Origin: JAMXLO01 sp036265005
Lineage (GTDB): Bacteria > Pseudomonadota > Alphaproteobacteria > Acetobacterales > Acetobacteraceae
Direction: 5' to 3'
NCBI GenBank assembly: GCA_036265005.1
Contig: DATAPW010000082.1
Location: 47,671-111,670, forward strand
DNA: 64,000 nt
Positions 25,545 through 35,049 of the stretch are shown here, in pieces. The notes below the pieces were generated by a model. The model made no database searches and was not told where the DNA came from. It saw only the letters and a list, made by a program, of their open reading frames with translations. Position numbers and translations under genes: made by a program. Position 1 is the first letter of the stretch, and each line of letters begins with the position of its first letter.

Positions 25545-25558
25545 TGTTACCGGTTACA
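25545..25558. promoter_or_regulatory. Predicted LacI-type operator 5
   Basis: TGTTACCGGTTACA, 29 bases before the start of binding-protein copy 2 (minus strand). It is close to the TGTTACCGGTAACA-type sites known for E. coli GntR, a LacI-family repressor. Confidence 0.75.
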
Positions 25559-25623
25559 TAAAAGCTCCGCCGTTCTCCCAGCACTGTCAAGCAGAGCCGG
25601 CACGCGCTGTACCGCCTGCCGCA

Positions 25624-27336
25624 TCACGCGCTTCGCAGCATTTCGTCGGCGATCTTCTCGGCGACCATCATTGTCGGGAAGTTGGTGTTGGCACATGGCA
25701 CGACCGGGAAGATCGAGGCATCGACCACGCGGAGACCGTGCACGCCGTGCACCAGTCCGACCTGGTTCGTCACCGCCATCGGATCGTCCGCCGAACCCAT
25801 GCGACACGAACACGAGCAATGCCACACGCCGACCGTTGCGTGCCTGATGTAGCTTTCCAGGGCCTCATCGTCCTGCAGTGCCTTCACCAGTCCGGCTGAG
25901 TCCATGATGAAGCCGCGCATGATGAACTGGCGCAGGAATTCCGGGCCGTCCATCAACGTCGCGCCGATGCGGGTGAGGATCCGGTTCTTGGTGTTGTAGG
26001 TGCCAACCCGGCGGATCTTGTCAGTGAAGCTGGCAGGGAATGCGTCGGAGGTTACCGCCTTCAGCGGCGGCAGCTCATGCAAGGCTGCGATCTGTCGAAA
26101 CCCGCGTGCCAGACGCATCAGGTCGCGATGGTCGGACAACAGGTTGAAATCGACCATCGGCTCCAGCTGCCAATCCGCGGCTGACAGGCGGACCTGGCCG
26201 GTCTCGGAGAACGTCTTGTTGACCCAAAGGGTGATGACCGCAATGCGGTCACCTATCGCATGCCATGCCGACTTGTTCGATGCGGTGAGTGCCATGTCGC
26301 CGGCAGGAGCGCCATCGATACCGGACGAGAACCGCATGCCAAGATGCAGCGAGCGCTTGCTGTAAGGGTTCTTGCGCGCTCCCGGTTTGAGGTACGACGC
26401 GACGGAAATCGACGGATGGTCCATCAGTCGCTGACCGACGCCGGGACGGTTGGCCCGGACTGCAATGCCAACCTCCCGCAGGTGGCCCACGGGGCCAATT
26501 CCGGCCCGCAACAGCGTGGCGGGCGAGTGAATCGCACCGCAGCACAGGATCACTTCACCGGCGCGGAATTCCATGTCCTGCCGACCGACCCTGGCGCGAA
26601 TCCCGATGCAGCGCGTGTCCTCGAACAGCAGATCGCTGACCTGTGTTTCGGTCAGCACAGTCAGGTTTTCGCGCTGCCTGACGGTTGCACCCAGATAGCC
26701 GACAGCAGCGGATACCCGCCGGTCGTACAGGTTCGACATCGCCAGCGGATAGTAGCCGTCCTGGAACTCGCCATTCTGGTCAGGCACATAGCGATACCCG
26801 GCCAGCCTGAAGGTTTCCGCGACGGCCTTGGCATAGTCCGACCAGTTGTCCGGGAAGACGCGACGTACCGGGATGCGGCCGTCGGACCCGTGCAATGGTC
26901 CATCAAAATCAATATCGCGTTCGAGCTTCCTGAAATACGGCAGCACGGCATCCCATCGCCACCCGGTGGCGCCGCGTTGCTCCCATTCGTCATAGTCGGC
27001 CGGCGAGCCGCGGTTGGCGAGCTGGCCGTTGATGGACGACCCACCGCCCAGAACCCGGGCCTGCTCGTATTTCAACTGGCGTGGGCGTGGCGCATCCGGG
27101 TCGTTGTGCGGCATCGCCTCGGTGGTGACGCGCAACTCGCTCCACAGAAAGCGCGGGTCGCGCGATGCGTATCCGGAGCGGCTATCGAGTATCGGCTCCG
27201 GGACCCGACCGTCCGGCGTGTCCTCGCCCGCTTCGCACAGCAGCACCCGGATCGCGCTGCGCGCAGAAAGGCGGCTCGCGAGGATCGATCCGGCCGAACC
27301 TCCGCCAACGATGATGTAGTCATAGGTGTTCTGCAT
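25624..27336 (-). CDS. GMC-family FAD oxidoreductase (choline/alcohol dehydrogenase-like)
   Basis: This is a 570-residue flavoprotein. The N-terminal FAD motif is YDYIIVGGGSAGSILASRLS. The GMC signature region is around GGGSSINGQLANRG (residue about 90). The C-terminal active-site His is in VGVWHCSCSCRMG, followed by DASIFPVVPCANTNFPTMM, where Asn stands at the second catalytic position. GMC enzymes oxidise primary alcohols or sugars. ATG 27336 starts directly at the FAD domain; an ATG 17 codons upstream is possible. No signal peptide, so cytosolic. Operator 6 is 143 bases upstream, which puts it in the presumed regulon. Confidence 0.9.
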   Translation of the reverse strand: MQNTYDYIIVGGGSAGSILASRLSARSAIRVLLCEAGEDTPDGRVPEPILDSRSGYASRDPRFLWSELRVTTEAMPHNDPDAPRPRQLKYEQARVLGGGSSINGQLANRGSPADYDEWEQRGATGWRWDAVLPYFRKLERDIDFDGPLHGSDGRIPVRRVFPDNWSDYAKAVAETFRLAGYRYVPDQNGEFQDGYYPLAMSNLYDRRVSAAVGYLGATVRQRENLTVLTETQVSDLLFEDTRCIGIRARVGRQDMEFRAGEVILCCGAIHSPATLLRAGIGPVGHLREVGIAVRANRPGVGQRLMDHPSISVASYLKPGARKNPYSKRSLHLGMRFSSGIDGAPAGDMALTASNKSAWHAIGDRIAVITLWVNKTFSETGQVRLSAADWQLEPMVDFNLLSDHRDLMRLARGFRQIAALHELPPLKAVTSDAFPASFTDKIRRVGTYNTKNRILTRIGATLMDGPEFLRQFIMRGFIMDSAGLVKALQDDEALESYIRHATVGVWHCSCSCRMGSADDPMAVTNQVGLVHGVHGLRVVDASIFPVVPCANTNFPTMMVAEKIADEMLRSA

Positions 27337-27479
27337 GGCAGCCTGCCCGGGGTCAGGCGGCGTAGCGCGCAAGGCAGGTCCGGTCAAAATCGCTGCACGG
27401 CCGACGGAGATCGGCGCCCGGTGTCGTCGTCACTGAGGCAAGCTTCACATGCATCTCCGAGGCTGCTGAGCGGACTGAT

Positions 27480-27493
27480 GGTAACCGCTTACA
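27480..27493. promoter_or_regulatory. Predicted LacI-type operator 6
   Basis: GGTAACCGCTTACA lies between the unknown gene (27535-28227) and the GMC oxidoreductase gene, both on the minus strand, where it would act on the oxidoreductase promoter. Confidence 0.7.
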
Positions 27494-27534
27494 TCACCTC
27501 GTCAATGCCGTCCCCTCGTTCCTGTGCTGCAGGC

Positions 27535-28227
27535 CTACCCGTCGATCAGCCGGGCGATCATATCGACCATCAGCCCGGGTGCCTCATCGGCCGGCGGTGG
27601 CGACGACAGCGTTGCCTCGTACTCCGAGAGCATGGCGACATAGTTCGCGTCGCCGCCGAAGCCGCCCTGCATCGACTGCAGCAGCGCCCGGTCGAAGAAC
27701 CGCCGCTGGAATTCGAGTTCGCGCGCCAGCTTGCGCGCCTCGGCGAGGTCGCCGATCGAGGAACCGACCACGAGTTGCATCTGTGCCATGCGCTGCGGAT
27801 TGTCCTCGAGCCGCTTGTCGATCGAAAGATTGGCGCGCCGGTCCACATCGGTGACGAGGCCGAGCATCGTGGCCAGCCCGGTCACCGCGATCTCGTCCAC
27901 ACCCGGCCGTGTGTAGACCTGGATGATGTCGCGGCCGTCGAACGTGAACCGCTTCACCGCATGGGCCGCATGCTGGCCGCCCGTCGCACCGAAATTCTGC
28001 AGCCGTGCGGCGGACAGGCCGATTTTGGTCTGCGGCGTCAGGAAACCGTGCTGGCGCGCAACGATGGCCGCGGCATCCATGACGATGTTCTGCCGCTTCA
28101 CGTTGGCCACGTGGCTGCCGAGGCCGTTGGCCCGCGCGATAGCCGAGACGGTCAGGGATCCGACGTTCGGTGGCGGGGCGCCGCCCGGACGAATGATGCC
28201 GCCGCCGAGATAGCCGGCCCGTGCCAT
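27535..28227 (-). CDS. Hypothetical protein of unknown family
   Basis: This 230-residue protein was not recognised. The N-terminus is Gly/Pro-rich (YLGGGIIRPGGAPPPNVG). The middle contains RQNIVMDAAAIVARQHGF and GATGGQHAAHAVKRF, and the C-terminal half looks helical and charged (LAEARKLARELEFQRRFFDRAL). There is no signal peptide, no membrane segment and no Cys. The ATG follows AAGGAGGCC closely, a strong ribosome site, and codon usage looks like its neighbours, so it is probably a real gene. It lies just upstream of the GMC oxidoreductase on the same strand but is separated from it by an operator. Confidence 0.6.
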   Translation of the reverse strand: MARAGYLGGGIIRPGGAPPPNVGSLTVSAIARANGLGSHVANVKRQNIVMDAAAIVARQHGFLTPQTKIGLSAARLQNFGATGGQHAAHAVKRFTFDGRDIIQVYTRPGVDEIAVTGLATMLGLVTDVDRRANLSIDKRLEDNPQRMAQMQLVVGSSIGDLAEARKLARELEFQRRFFDRALLQSMQGGFGGDANYVAMLSEYEATLSSPPPADEAPGLMVDMIARLIDG

Positions 28228-28372
28228 GGATGGCCTCCTTCACCGCCGCAGCGGTCGGATTTAGCAGGCCGTCGCACGACCGGGGGTGAATTATCTCACT
28301 CGAATCGCCAATTCCTGCGTGGCGCGCCCGACGGAGGCCGCCCCCCGGTCGTCGCGAGACTATATCGATCGA

Positions 28373-28401
28373 TTGACATTATCGAGCGGACGACATAACT
28401 C
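28373..28401 (+). promoter_or_regulatory. Candidate promoter of the tetR-efflux operon
   Basis: TTGACA at 28373-28378 and TAACTC at 28396-28401 are 17 bp apart. The -35 box is perfect and the -10 weak. ATCGATCGAT just upstream is self-complementary, and a TetR-type operator could overlap here. Inferred only. Confidence 0.35.
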
Positions 28402-28428
28402 GCCGCGGGACGAAGGCGAGGCGGAGTG

Positions 28429-29118
28429 ATGGTCGAGGCGGTGAACCGTTTCCGGCCAGGATCGCAGCAGCGCGGCGAGGATACCCGCCGGCGGATCCTG
28501 GAGACGGCGTTCGAGCTGTTCGCGTCGGACGGTTTTGAAGGCGCCAGCACGCGTACGTTGGCCGAACGGGCCGGCGTCAACCTCCCGGCCATCCAGTATT
28601 ACTTCGGCAGCAAGGAAGGCCTGTATCGCGCCGTGGTGGAGCAGATCACCGACCGCATGGAGGCGCGCGTCGCGCCGTTGGCGGAGCACATCCGCGTTGA
28701 ACTGGATGCCGGACAGCCGCCGCGTCGCCAACTCGTCGCCATGCTCTGTGACATGCTCGATATCGTGATCTCGTTGATGTTTGACGAAAATGCCCCCGAT
28801 CGCGACAGCCAGCAGAAATTCTTCGCGCGCATCGAGGTTGAACCCAATGCGGCGACCGATGCCATGCAGGACAGCATGATTCGCCATGTCTTGAGGCCCT
28901 GCACGGCCATCATCGGGCGGCTGTTGGACCGCCCGCCGGATGACGAGCAGGTGAAGTTGCGCGCCATGATGATCATTGGCCAGGCCAAGATCTTCTGCGG
29001 TTGGGGCACCAGCCGTGTCCTGCATTGGGATACCGTCAGCGAAGCGCGCGTGCGTGCCGTGCAAACCGTGATACGCGAGCACATCGAAGCAATCTTCCGC
29101 AGCGTCCGGAGCAGTTGA
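28429..29118 (+). CDS. TetR/AcrR-family regulator (CerR-like C-terminus)
   Basis: This is a 229-residue repressor. The N-terminal HTH spans TRRRILETAFELFASDGFEG, then STRTLAERAGVNLPAIQYYF and GSKEGLYRAVV. The remaining residues form the ligand and dimer domain; the pattern (VEQITDRMEARVAPL, ARIEVEPNAATDAM) resembles the CerR/YbiH type that often controls efflux pumps. The ATG at 28429 is favoured by GAGG 7 bases upstream; GTG at 28426 also fits. It is 2 bases before the outer-membrane factor gene, so it is the first gene of the efflux operon and probably represses it and itself. Confidence 0.9.
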   Translation: MVEAVNRFRPGSQQRGEDTRRRILETAFELFASDGFEGASTRTLAERAGVNLPAIQYYFGSKEGLYRAVVEQITDRMEARVAPLAEHIRVELDAGQPPRRQLVAMLCDMLDIVISLMFDENAPDRDSQQKFFARIEVEPNAATDAMQDSMIRHVLRPCTAIIGRLLDRPPDDEQVKLRAMMIIGQAKIFCGWGTSRVLHWDTVSEARVRAVQTVIREHIEAIFRSVRSS

Positions 29119-29120
29119 CC

Positions 29121-30608
29121 GTGCGGCGACTGGCAGGCTTGGCCGCGATCGCGGTTTCCGTGACGCTGGGAGGCTGCGAAGTAGGGCCGGATTTCCTGCG
29201 CCCGTCGGCGCCGGATGTTGACGGCTATACCAAAGAGCCGCTCTCCGTGCAGACCGCTGCGGCGCGTACCCGAGGCGGCGAGGCACAGCGTTTCGTACAG
29301 GACATGGATATTCCCGGCCAGTGGTGGGCATTGTTCCATTCGGAGCCATTGAACCAACTGATCGAGCAGTCGCTGGCGAACAATCCGGATCTCGATGCCG
29401 CGCAGGCCGCCTTGCGCCAGGCGCAGGAGAATGCCCGGGCCGGTGAGGGCCCGTTGTTTCCCAATGTCAGCGCCGGTCTGCAGGCGGAACGTGAGCGTTT
29501 CTCCGGCGCGACATTTGGCCAACCCGGCGCCACCTCCACGTTCAGCCTCGTTACGCCGTCATTGAATGTTTCCTATGCACCGGACGTGTTCGGCGGCACG
29601 CGACGGCAGATCGAATCCTTGCTGGCGCAGGCCGACTATCAGCGCTTCCAACTCGAGGCGACGTATCTCACGCTGACCTCGAACGTCGTGGTTGCCGCCG
29701 TTCAGGAGGCATCGCTGCGCGGCCAGATCGCCGCCACCCAGGACATCATCAAGGATCAGACCGATCAGCTTGGCGTGGTGCGTCAGCGCTTTGTCCTTGG
29801 CGCTTCGTCGCAGGCCGACGTGCTGACCCAGGAGGCGACATTGGCGCAAACGCGCGCCACGCTGCCACCGCTGCAGAAGCAGCTGGCGCAGGAGCGTGAT
29901 CAACTCGCCGCGCTTGCCGGCCGCTTCCCCAGCCAAGGGGTGGACGAGACGTTCGAACTCGACAGCCTGCGGCTGCCGCAGGACCTGCCGGTCAGCCTGG
30001 CATCGCGGCTGGTGGAACAACGGCCGGATGTACGCGCGGCGGAGGCGCAGATGCATGCGGCGTCGGCCAACGTCGGCGTGGCGACCGCCAATCAGCTTCC
30101 GCAGTTCTCCATCACCGGTTCGCTCGGTACGGTCGCGAGTGGCTTCACCAACATGTTCGCGCCCGGCACGGGCGTATGGAGCATCGCGGGGGGCATCTCG
30201 CAAACGTTATTCGACGCCGGGACGCTGCTGCACAAGAAGCGTGCCGCGGTGGCGGCGTTCGACCAGGCGGCGGCGCAATACCGCAGTACGGTGATCAAGG
30301 CATTTCAGAATGTCGCGGACGCGTTGCGGGCGTTGCAATCCGACGCCGATGCGCTGGTGGCACAATCTGCAGCGGAGAGGTCGGCGTTCGCCAGCCTCGA
30401 TCTCGCGCGGCGGCAGTATCAGTTGGGGGCAATCGACTACCTCACGCTGCTGAATGCCCAGCGGACGTGGCAGCAGGCGCGCATCAGCCTCGTCCAGGCC
30501 GAGGCCAATCGGTATGCCGATACGGCTGCGTTGTTCCAGGCGCTGGGCGGTGGCTGGTGGCATCGGACTGACGTGGCGCAAAGCGGCGACGCCGCGACGC
30601 CGCACTGA
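29121..30608 (+). CDS. RND efflux outer-membrane lipoprotein (NodT/OprM family)
   Basis: This is a 495-residue outer-membrane channel. The GTG at 29121, 2 bases after the tetR stop, gives a lipoprotein signal with lipobox LGGC (Cys19 or so). Two outer-membrane efflux repeats follow: LIEQSLANNPDLDAAQAALRQAQ and its second copy SRLVEQRPDVRAAEAQMHAA. FNLLNAQRTWQQ-like sequence (DYLTLLNAQRTWQQA) marks the C-terminal helices. It would form the exit duct with the adaptor and RND pump encoded next. Confidence 0.92.
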   Translation: MRRLAGLAAIAVSVTLGGCEVGPDFLRPSAPDVDGYTKEPLSVQTAAARTRGGEAQRFVQDMDIPGQWWALFHSEPLNQLIEQSLANNPDLDAAQAALRQAQENARAGEGPLFPNVSAGLQAERERFSGATFGQPGATSTFSLVTPSLNVSYAPDVFGGTRRQIESLLAQADYQRFQLEATYLTLTSNVVVAAVQEASLRGQIAATQDIIKDQTDQLGVVRQRFVLGASSQADVLTQEATLAQTRATLPPLQKQLAQERDQLAALAGRFPSQGVDETFELDSLRLPQDLPVSLASRLVEQRPDVRAAEAQMHAASANVGVATANQLPQFSITGSLGTVASGFTNMFAPGTGVWSIAGGISQTLFDAGTLLHKKRAAVAAFDQAAAQYRSTVIKAFQNVADALRALQSDADALVAQSAAERSAFASLDLARRQYQLGAIDYLTLLNAQRTWQQARISLVQAEANRYADTAALFQALGGGWWHRTDVAQSGDAATPH

Positions 30609-30623
30609 CGGAGACGGACGGAC

Positions 30624-31736
30624 ATGATCAAACGCATGGCCATCATGTTGGTCGGGGTGGGCATTGTCCTTGGCGGGTTCTTCTGGTTTCAGAACTTCAA
30701 GGCCCACATCATTCAGGGCGTGATGGCGTCGATGGCCAACCCGCCGCAGACCGTATCCACTGCCACGGCCGCGTTTCAGGAGTGGCAACCGCAGGTCGAG
30801 GCGGTGGGCAGCCTGCGTGCGGTGAATGGGTCCGATCTGTCGCTGGAGGTTGCCGGCGTCGTCGATGCCATCAACTTCAATTCCGGCGATGATATTGCCG
30901 CGGGCACGCTCCTGCTGCGGCTTCGCTCCGATGACGATGTCGCAAAACTGCACGCGCTGCAGGCCACTGCCGACCTTGCCCAGGTAACCTACGACCGCGA
31001 CCTGAAGCAATTGAAGGCTCTGGCGATCAGCCAGGCGACCCTGGATTCGGATACGTTCAACCTGAAGAACGCGAAGGCGCAGGTCGAGCAACAGAAGGCG
31101 ATGGTTGACAAGAAGGAGCTGCGTGCGCCCTTCGCCGGCCATCTCGGCATTCGCGCCGTCGATGTCGGTCAGTATCTGCAAGCCGGCACGACCGTGGTGA
31201 CGCTGCAGGCGCTGGATCCGGTCTATGCCGATTTCTTCCTGCCGCAGCAGGCGTTGGATCGCATCAAGGTGGGGCAGGCGATCGATGCCAAGGTGGACAC
31301 CTATCCGGGGCAATCGTTTGCCGGCAAGATCATCGCGATCAATCCGCAGGTGGATGCCAGCTCGCGCAATGTGCAGGTGCGTGCCGCACTCGGCAACCCC
31401 GATCGCAAGCTGCTGCCTGGCATGTATGCCACGGTCGACGTGGATGTCAGTCAGCCGGAGCGCCATATCACGCTGCCGCAGACTGCGATCACCTATAATC
31501 CCTATGGCAGCACGGTGTTCCTGGTCGAACAGAACGGCGCTGCACACAGCGTGAAGCAGACTTTCGTCACCACCGGTGCGACGCGCGGCGACCAGGTCGC
31601 GGTGCTGACCGGCGTGAAGGAAGGTGACGTCGTGGTCACTGCCGGCCAGATGAAATTGCGCAACGGGTCGCCGGTGATGATCGACAACAAGGTGCAGCCG
31701 ACCTCCGACGCTGCGCCGATGCCAACCGATCACTGA
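30624..31736 (+). CDS. RND efflux periplasmic adaptor (membrane fusion protein)
   Basis: This is a 370-residue HlyD/MdtA-type adaptor. The N-terminal hydrophobic helix (MAIMLVGVGIVLGGFFWF) anchors or exports it and has no lipobox. Two lipoyl half-motifs are present: EAVGSLRAVNGSDLSLEVAG and later KKELRAPFAGHLGIR, with a helical hairpin between (LHALQATADLAQVTYDRDLK). A beta-barrel domain follows (AKVDTYPGQSFAGKIIAINP). It lies 15 bases after the outer-membrane factor gene and 10 bases before the pump gene, so all three are probably on one transcript. Confidence 0.93.
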   Translation: MIKRMAIMLVGVGIVLGGFFWFQNFKAHIIQGVMASMANPPQTVSTATAAFQEWQPQVEAVGSLRAVNGSDLSLEVAGVVDAINFNSGDDIAAGTLLLRLRSDDDVAKLHALQATADLAQVTYDRDLKQLKALAISQATLDSDTFNLKNAKAQVEQQKAMVDKKELRAPFAGHLGIRAVDVGQYLQAGTTVVTLQALDPVYADFFLPQQALDRIKVGQAIDAKVDTYPGQSFAGKIIAINPQVDASSRNVQVRAALGNPDRKLLPGMYATVDVDVSQPERHITLPQTAITYNPYGSTVFLVEQNGAAHSVKQTFVTTGATRGDQVAVLTGVKEGDVVVTAGQMKLRNGSPVMIDNKVQPTSDAAPMPTDH

Positions 31737-31746
31737 CGGTCGCGCC

Positions 31747-34700
31747 ATGAAATTCACCGATATCTTCGTCCGTCGGCCGGTGCTGGCCAGCGTGGTCAGC
31801 CTGCTGATCCTGGTACTCGGCCTGCGCGCGCTGGGAACATTGCAGGTGCTGCAGTATCCGCAGACCCAGAATGCCGTCGTGACGGTGACCACGCTGTACT
31901 ACGGCGCTGATCCCGACGTGGTGTCGGGCTTCATCACCACGCCGCTGGAGAATGCGATCGCCCAGGCCAACGGCATCGATTACATGAGCTCGACCAGCAC
32001 GTCGGGCACCAGCACTATCACGGTGAACCTGCGATTGAACTACGACGCCGACAAGGCGCTGACCGAGATCAACACCAAGATCAGCTCGGTACTCAATCAG
32101 CTCCCGGTCGGTACACAGCAGCCGACACTGACCGTGACGATCGGGCAGACAATCGATGCGATGTATATCGGGTTCAACAGTACCGTGCTGGAGCCGAACC
32201 AGATCACCGACTACATCACGCGCGTGGTGCAGCCCAAGCTGCAGGCGGTGCCGGGCGTACAGACCGCGGAGATCCTGGGCGGCAAGCATTTCGCGCTGCG
32301 TGCCTGGCTCGATCCGGAAAAGCTCGCGGCCTACGGGCTGACCGCCGCCGATGTGTCGCAGGCGCTGGCTTCGAACAACTACATTTCCGGCCTCGGCAAC
32401 ACCAAGGGTCAGATGGTGCAGCTGGATCTGACCGCCTCTACGGATATCCATTCGCTCGATGAATTCCGCAACCTGGTGCTGAAGCAGTCGGGCGGCGCAA
32501 TCGTTCGGTTGAAGGACGTAGCCAACGTCTCGCTTGGCTTCGATGACTACGAGACCGAGGTCGGCTTCGACGGCAAGCGCGCGGTCTATATCGGCATCCA
32601 GGTTGCCCCCGCCGCCAACCTGCTGAAGGTCATCCAGGGAGTGCGCAGCATCTTCCCCGGTATCCAGGCCGGCCTGCCTCAGGGCCTGAACGGGCAGATC
32701 GTTTACGACTCGACCGAATTCGTCAGCAGCGCGATCACCGAAGTCGTGCGTACCCTGGTCGAAGCGGTGCTCATCGTCACCGTCGTGGTGTTCGTCTTCC
32801 TCGGCTCGCCACGTTCGGTGCTGATCCCAATCGTCGCGATACCACTATCGCTGATTGGCACCTTCACGATCATGCTGATCTGCGGCTTCTCCATCAACCT
32901 GCTGACATTGCTCGCACTGGTGCTGGCCATCGGCCTGGTGGTGGATGACGCGATCATCGTGGTGGAGAACGTCAACCGCCACCTGGAAGACGGCATGCGG
33001 CCGATACCCGCGGCAATCCAGGCAGCGCGCGAGTTGGGCGGCCCGATCATCGCCATGACCGTGGTGCTGATCGCGGTCTATGTACCGATCGGCTTCCAGG
33101 GCGGTCTCACCGGCGCGTTGTTCACCGAGTTCGCCTTCACCCTGGTCGGCGCCGTCACGGTTTCCGCCATCATCGCGTTGACCCTGTCGCCGATGATGAC
33201 GTCTCGGCTGCTGCGGCAGCACGACGGCGAGCGGAATTGGGAAACCCGGCTGGTGGGCTTCATCGACCGGCGCTTCAACACGATCCATCATCGCTACGAG
33301 CGCTGGCTGCATGGCAGCCTGAACTACCTGCCGGTCACCATCGTCTTTGCCTTGATCATCCTTGGCAGCATCTACTTCCTGTATGGCAGCGCGACGAGTG
33401 AACTGGCACCACAGGAGGATCAAGGCGTCATCATCACGTCCGCGACGTCCGCCGCGGACTCCACCCTGCAGCAGCGGCAGCTGTACGATCGGCAGATCTA
33501 CGAAGACTTTGCCGGTTATCCGGAAACCGATCATGTGTTCCAGCTGGACATGCCGGGCCAGAACATTGCCGGCATGGTTCTGAAGCCATGGGACAAGCGC
33601 ACCCGGACCACGGCCGTGCTGCAGCCACTGGTACAGCAGCAGATGGCCGGTATTGCCGGCGCACAGGTCGTCGCGTTTCAGCCGCCGCCTCTGCCCGGCA
33701 GCCAGGGTCTGCCGATCCAGTTCATCATCGGCACCACCGATCCCGTTTCGCACCTCAATGACGTCGCACAGAAGTTCCTGCAGGACGCCCGGGCCAGCGG
33801 CCTGTTCATCTACCTCGACACCGACCTGAAGTTCGACAAGCCACAGGCGGTGGTGGAGATCGATCGCAGCAAGACCGCACTGCTCGGCCTCAAGATGAGC
33901 GATGTCGGGAGCGCCATGAGCTCGATGCTCGGCGGCGGTTACGTGAACTACTTCGGTCTCGACGGCCGCTCGTACAAAGTGATCCCGCAGGTGCAGCAGC
34001 GCTATCGACTGAATACCGATCAGTTGCTGAACTACTATGTGCGAACGGCAAGCGGTGCATCGGTGCCGCTGTCCACCATTGCCCGCATCACGACGCGAAC
34101 TGTGCCGCAATCGCTCAATCACTTCCAGCAGGTCAGCGACGCAATGATCCAGGGCGTGCCGGCACCCGGCGTGGCTCTCGGCACCGCAGTGAGCTACCTG
34201 AGGGACCTCGCGGCACGCGAGCTGCCGCCGGGCTATTCGGTGGATTACGGTGGGCTGTCGCGACAATACATCCAGGAGTCGGGCGGCTTCGTGCTGACCT
34301 TCGGCTTCGCGCTGATCATCATCTACCTGTCGCTGGCGGCGCTGTTCGAAAGCTTCCGCGACCCGTTCATCATCCTGGTTTCGGTGCCGATGTCGATCGC
34401 CGGCGCATTGTTCTTCGTCGGTCTCGGATTGGGGGGCGCCAGCCTGAACATCTACACCGAGGTCGGGTTGGTCACGCTGATGGGCCTGATTAGCAAGCAC
34501 GGCATCCTGATCGTCGAATTTGCCAACAACCTGCAAATGGAAGGCCGCTCCCGGCGCGAGGCAATCGAGACGGCTGCCGGCATCCGGCTGCGCCCGATCC
34601 TGATGACCACGGCGGCGATGGTGCTTGGCGTCGTGCCGCTGATCGTCGCCAGTGGCGCCGGCGCCGTGTCGCGCTTCAATATGGGCCTGGTCATTGCGAC

Positions 34701-34815
34701 CGGCCTCGCGATCGGCACGCTGTTCACGCTGTTCGTCGTGCCGGCGGTGTATATGCTGGTTGCTGCGGATCATTCACGCAGCCGGGTGGAGCAGCCCAGC
34801 ACAGTGAACGCATGA
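31747..34815 (+). CDS. RND multidrug efflux pump, inner-membrane subunit (AcrB/MexB-like)
   Basis: This 1022-residue proton-driven pump is close to the usual length for the HAE1 family. The N-terminal signature KFTDIFVRRPVLASVVSLLI, the TM4 proton-relay region LVVDDAIIVVENVNRHLEDG with two Asp, and the TM10 region with GLISKHGILIVEFANN (the relay Lys is expected nearby) are visible. Two large periplasmic loops lie after TM1 and TM7. Its own TetR-type regulator is encoded at 28429. The substrate is not predictable; a mixed set of toxic compounds is typical. Confidence 0.95.
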   Translation: MKFTDIFVRRPVLASVVSLLILVLGLRALGTLQVLQYPQTQNAVVTVTTLYYGADPDVVSGFITTPLENAIAQANGIDYMSSTSTSGTSTITVNLRLNYDADKALTEINTKISSVLNQLPVGTQQPTLTVTIGQTIDAMYIGFNSTVLEPNQITDYITRVVQPKLQAVPGVQTAEILGGKHFALRAWLDPEKLAAYGLTAADVSQALASNNYISGLGNTKGQMVQLDLTASTDIHSLDEFRNLVLKQSGGAIVRLKDVANVSLGFDDYETEVGFDGKRAVYIGIQVAPAANLLKVIQGVRSIFPGIQAGLPQGLNGQIVYDSTEFVSSAITEVVRTLVEAVLIVTVVVFVFLGSPRSVLIPIVAIPLSLIGTFTIMLICGFSINLLTLLALVLAIGLVVDDAIIVVENVNRHLEDGMRPIPAAIQAARELGGPIIAMTVVLIAVYVPIGFQGGLTGALFTEFAFTLVGAVTVSAIIALTLSPMMTSRLLRQHDGERNWETRLVGFIDRRFNTIHHRYERWLHGSLNYLPVTIVFALIILGSIYFLYGSATSELAPQEDQGVIITSATSAADSTLQQRQLYDRQIYEDFAGYPETDHVFQLDMPGQNIAGMVLKPWDKRTRTTAVLQPLVQQQMAGIAGAQVVAFQPPPLPGSQGLPIQFIIGTTDPVSHLNDVAQKFLQDARASGLFIYLDTDLKFDKPQAVVEIDRSKTALLGLKMSDVGSAMSSMLGGGYVNYFGLDGRSYKVIPQVQQRYRLNTDQLLNYYVRTASGASVPLSTIARITTRTVPQSLNHFQQVSDAMIQGVPAPGVALGTAVSYLRDLAARELPPGYSVDYGGLSRQYIQESGGFVLTFGFALIIIYLSLAALFESFRDPFIILVSVPMSIAGALFFVGLGLGGASLNIYTEVGLVTLMGLISKHGILIVEFANNLQMEGRSRREAIETAAGIRLRPILMTTAAMVLGVVPLIVASGAGAVSRFNMGLVIATGLAIGTLFTLFVVPAVYMLVAADHSRSRVEQPSTVNA

Positions 34816-34970
34816 TCCGCTGCCTTGCTTGACGGCGCACCGAGGTGGTGCGACACAGCGCGCATGTACCAAATCGACGTGTTGATCGTGTCGAGAGCGA
34901 CCAGCATCCCAAATGGCGGGATGCTGGGGAGTCGTGCGCGCTGATCAACCGGCGCACCGCGTCACCAGCA

Positions 34971-35000
34971 GGCCCCGCCGGCATCGGACGGGGCCTTTTT
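34971..35000 (+). terminator. Rho-independent terminator after the efflux operon
   Basis: GGCCCCG (34971-34977) pairs with CGGGGCC (34989-34995) around an 11-base loop and is followed by TTTTT (34996-35000). This is the clearest intrinsic terminator in the window. Confidence 0.85.
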
Positions 35001-35049
35001 CATGAGTTCGTGGCCCTTCCGTCGGCACAGCAGATGGAGAGCATGGACG

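Noticed and set aside
26260..28398. 712-codon open frame on the plus strand over the GMC and unknown genes
   Set aside because: It has antisense-shadow composition and no recognisable fold; the minus-strand GMC protein is certain.
30207..31892. 561-codon minus-strand frame over the efflux genes
   Set aside because: It opposes two clear efflux genes and reads as low-complexity shadow sequence.
32845..34773. 642-codon open frame antisense to the RND pump gene
   Set aside because: It mirrors a high-GC coding region, has His/Arg/Gln-rich composition with no domain, and the sense gene is a clear AcrB-type pump.
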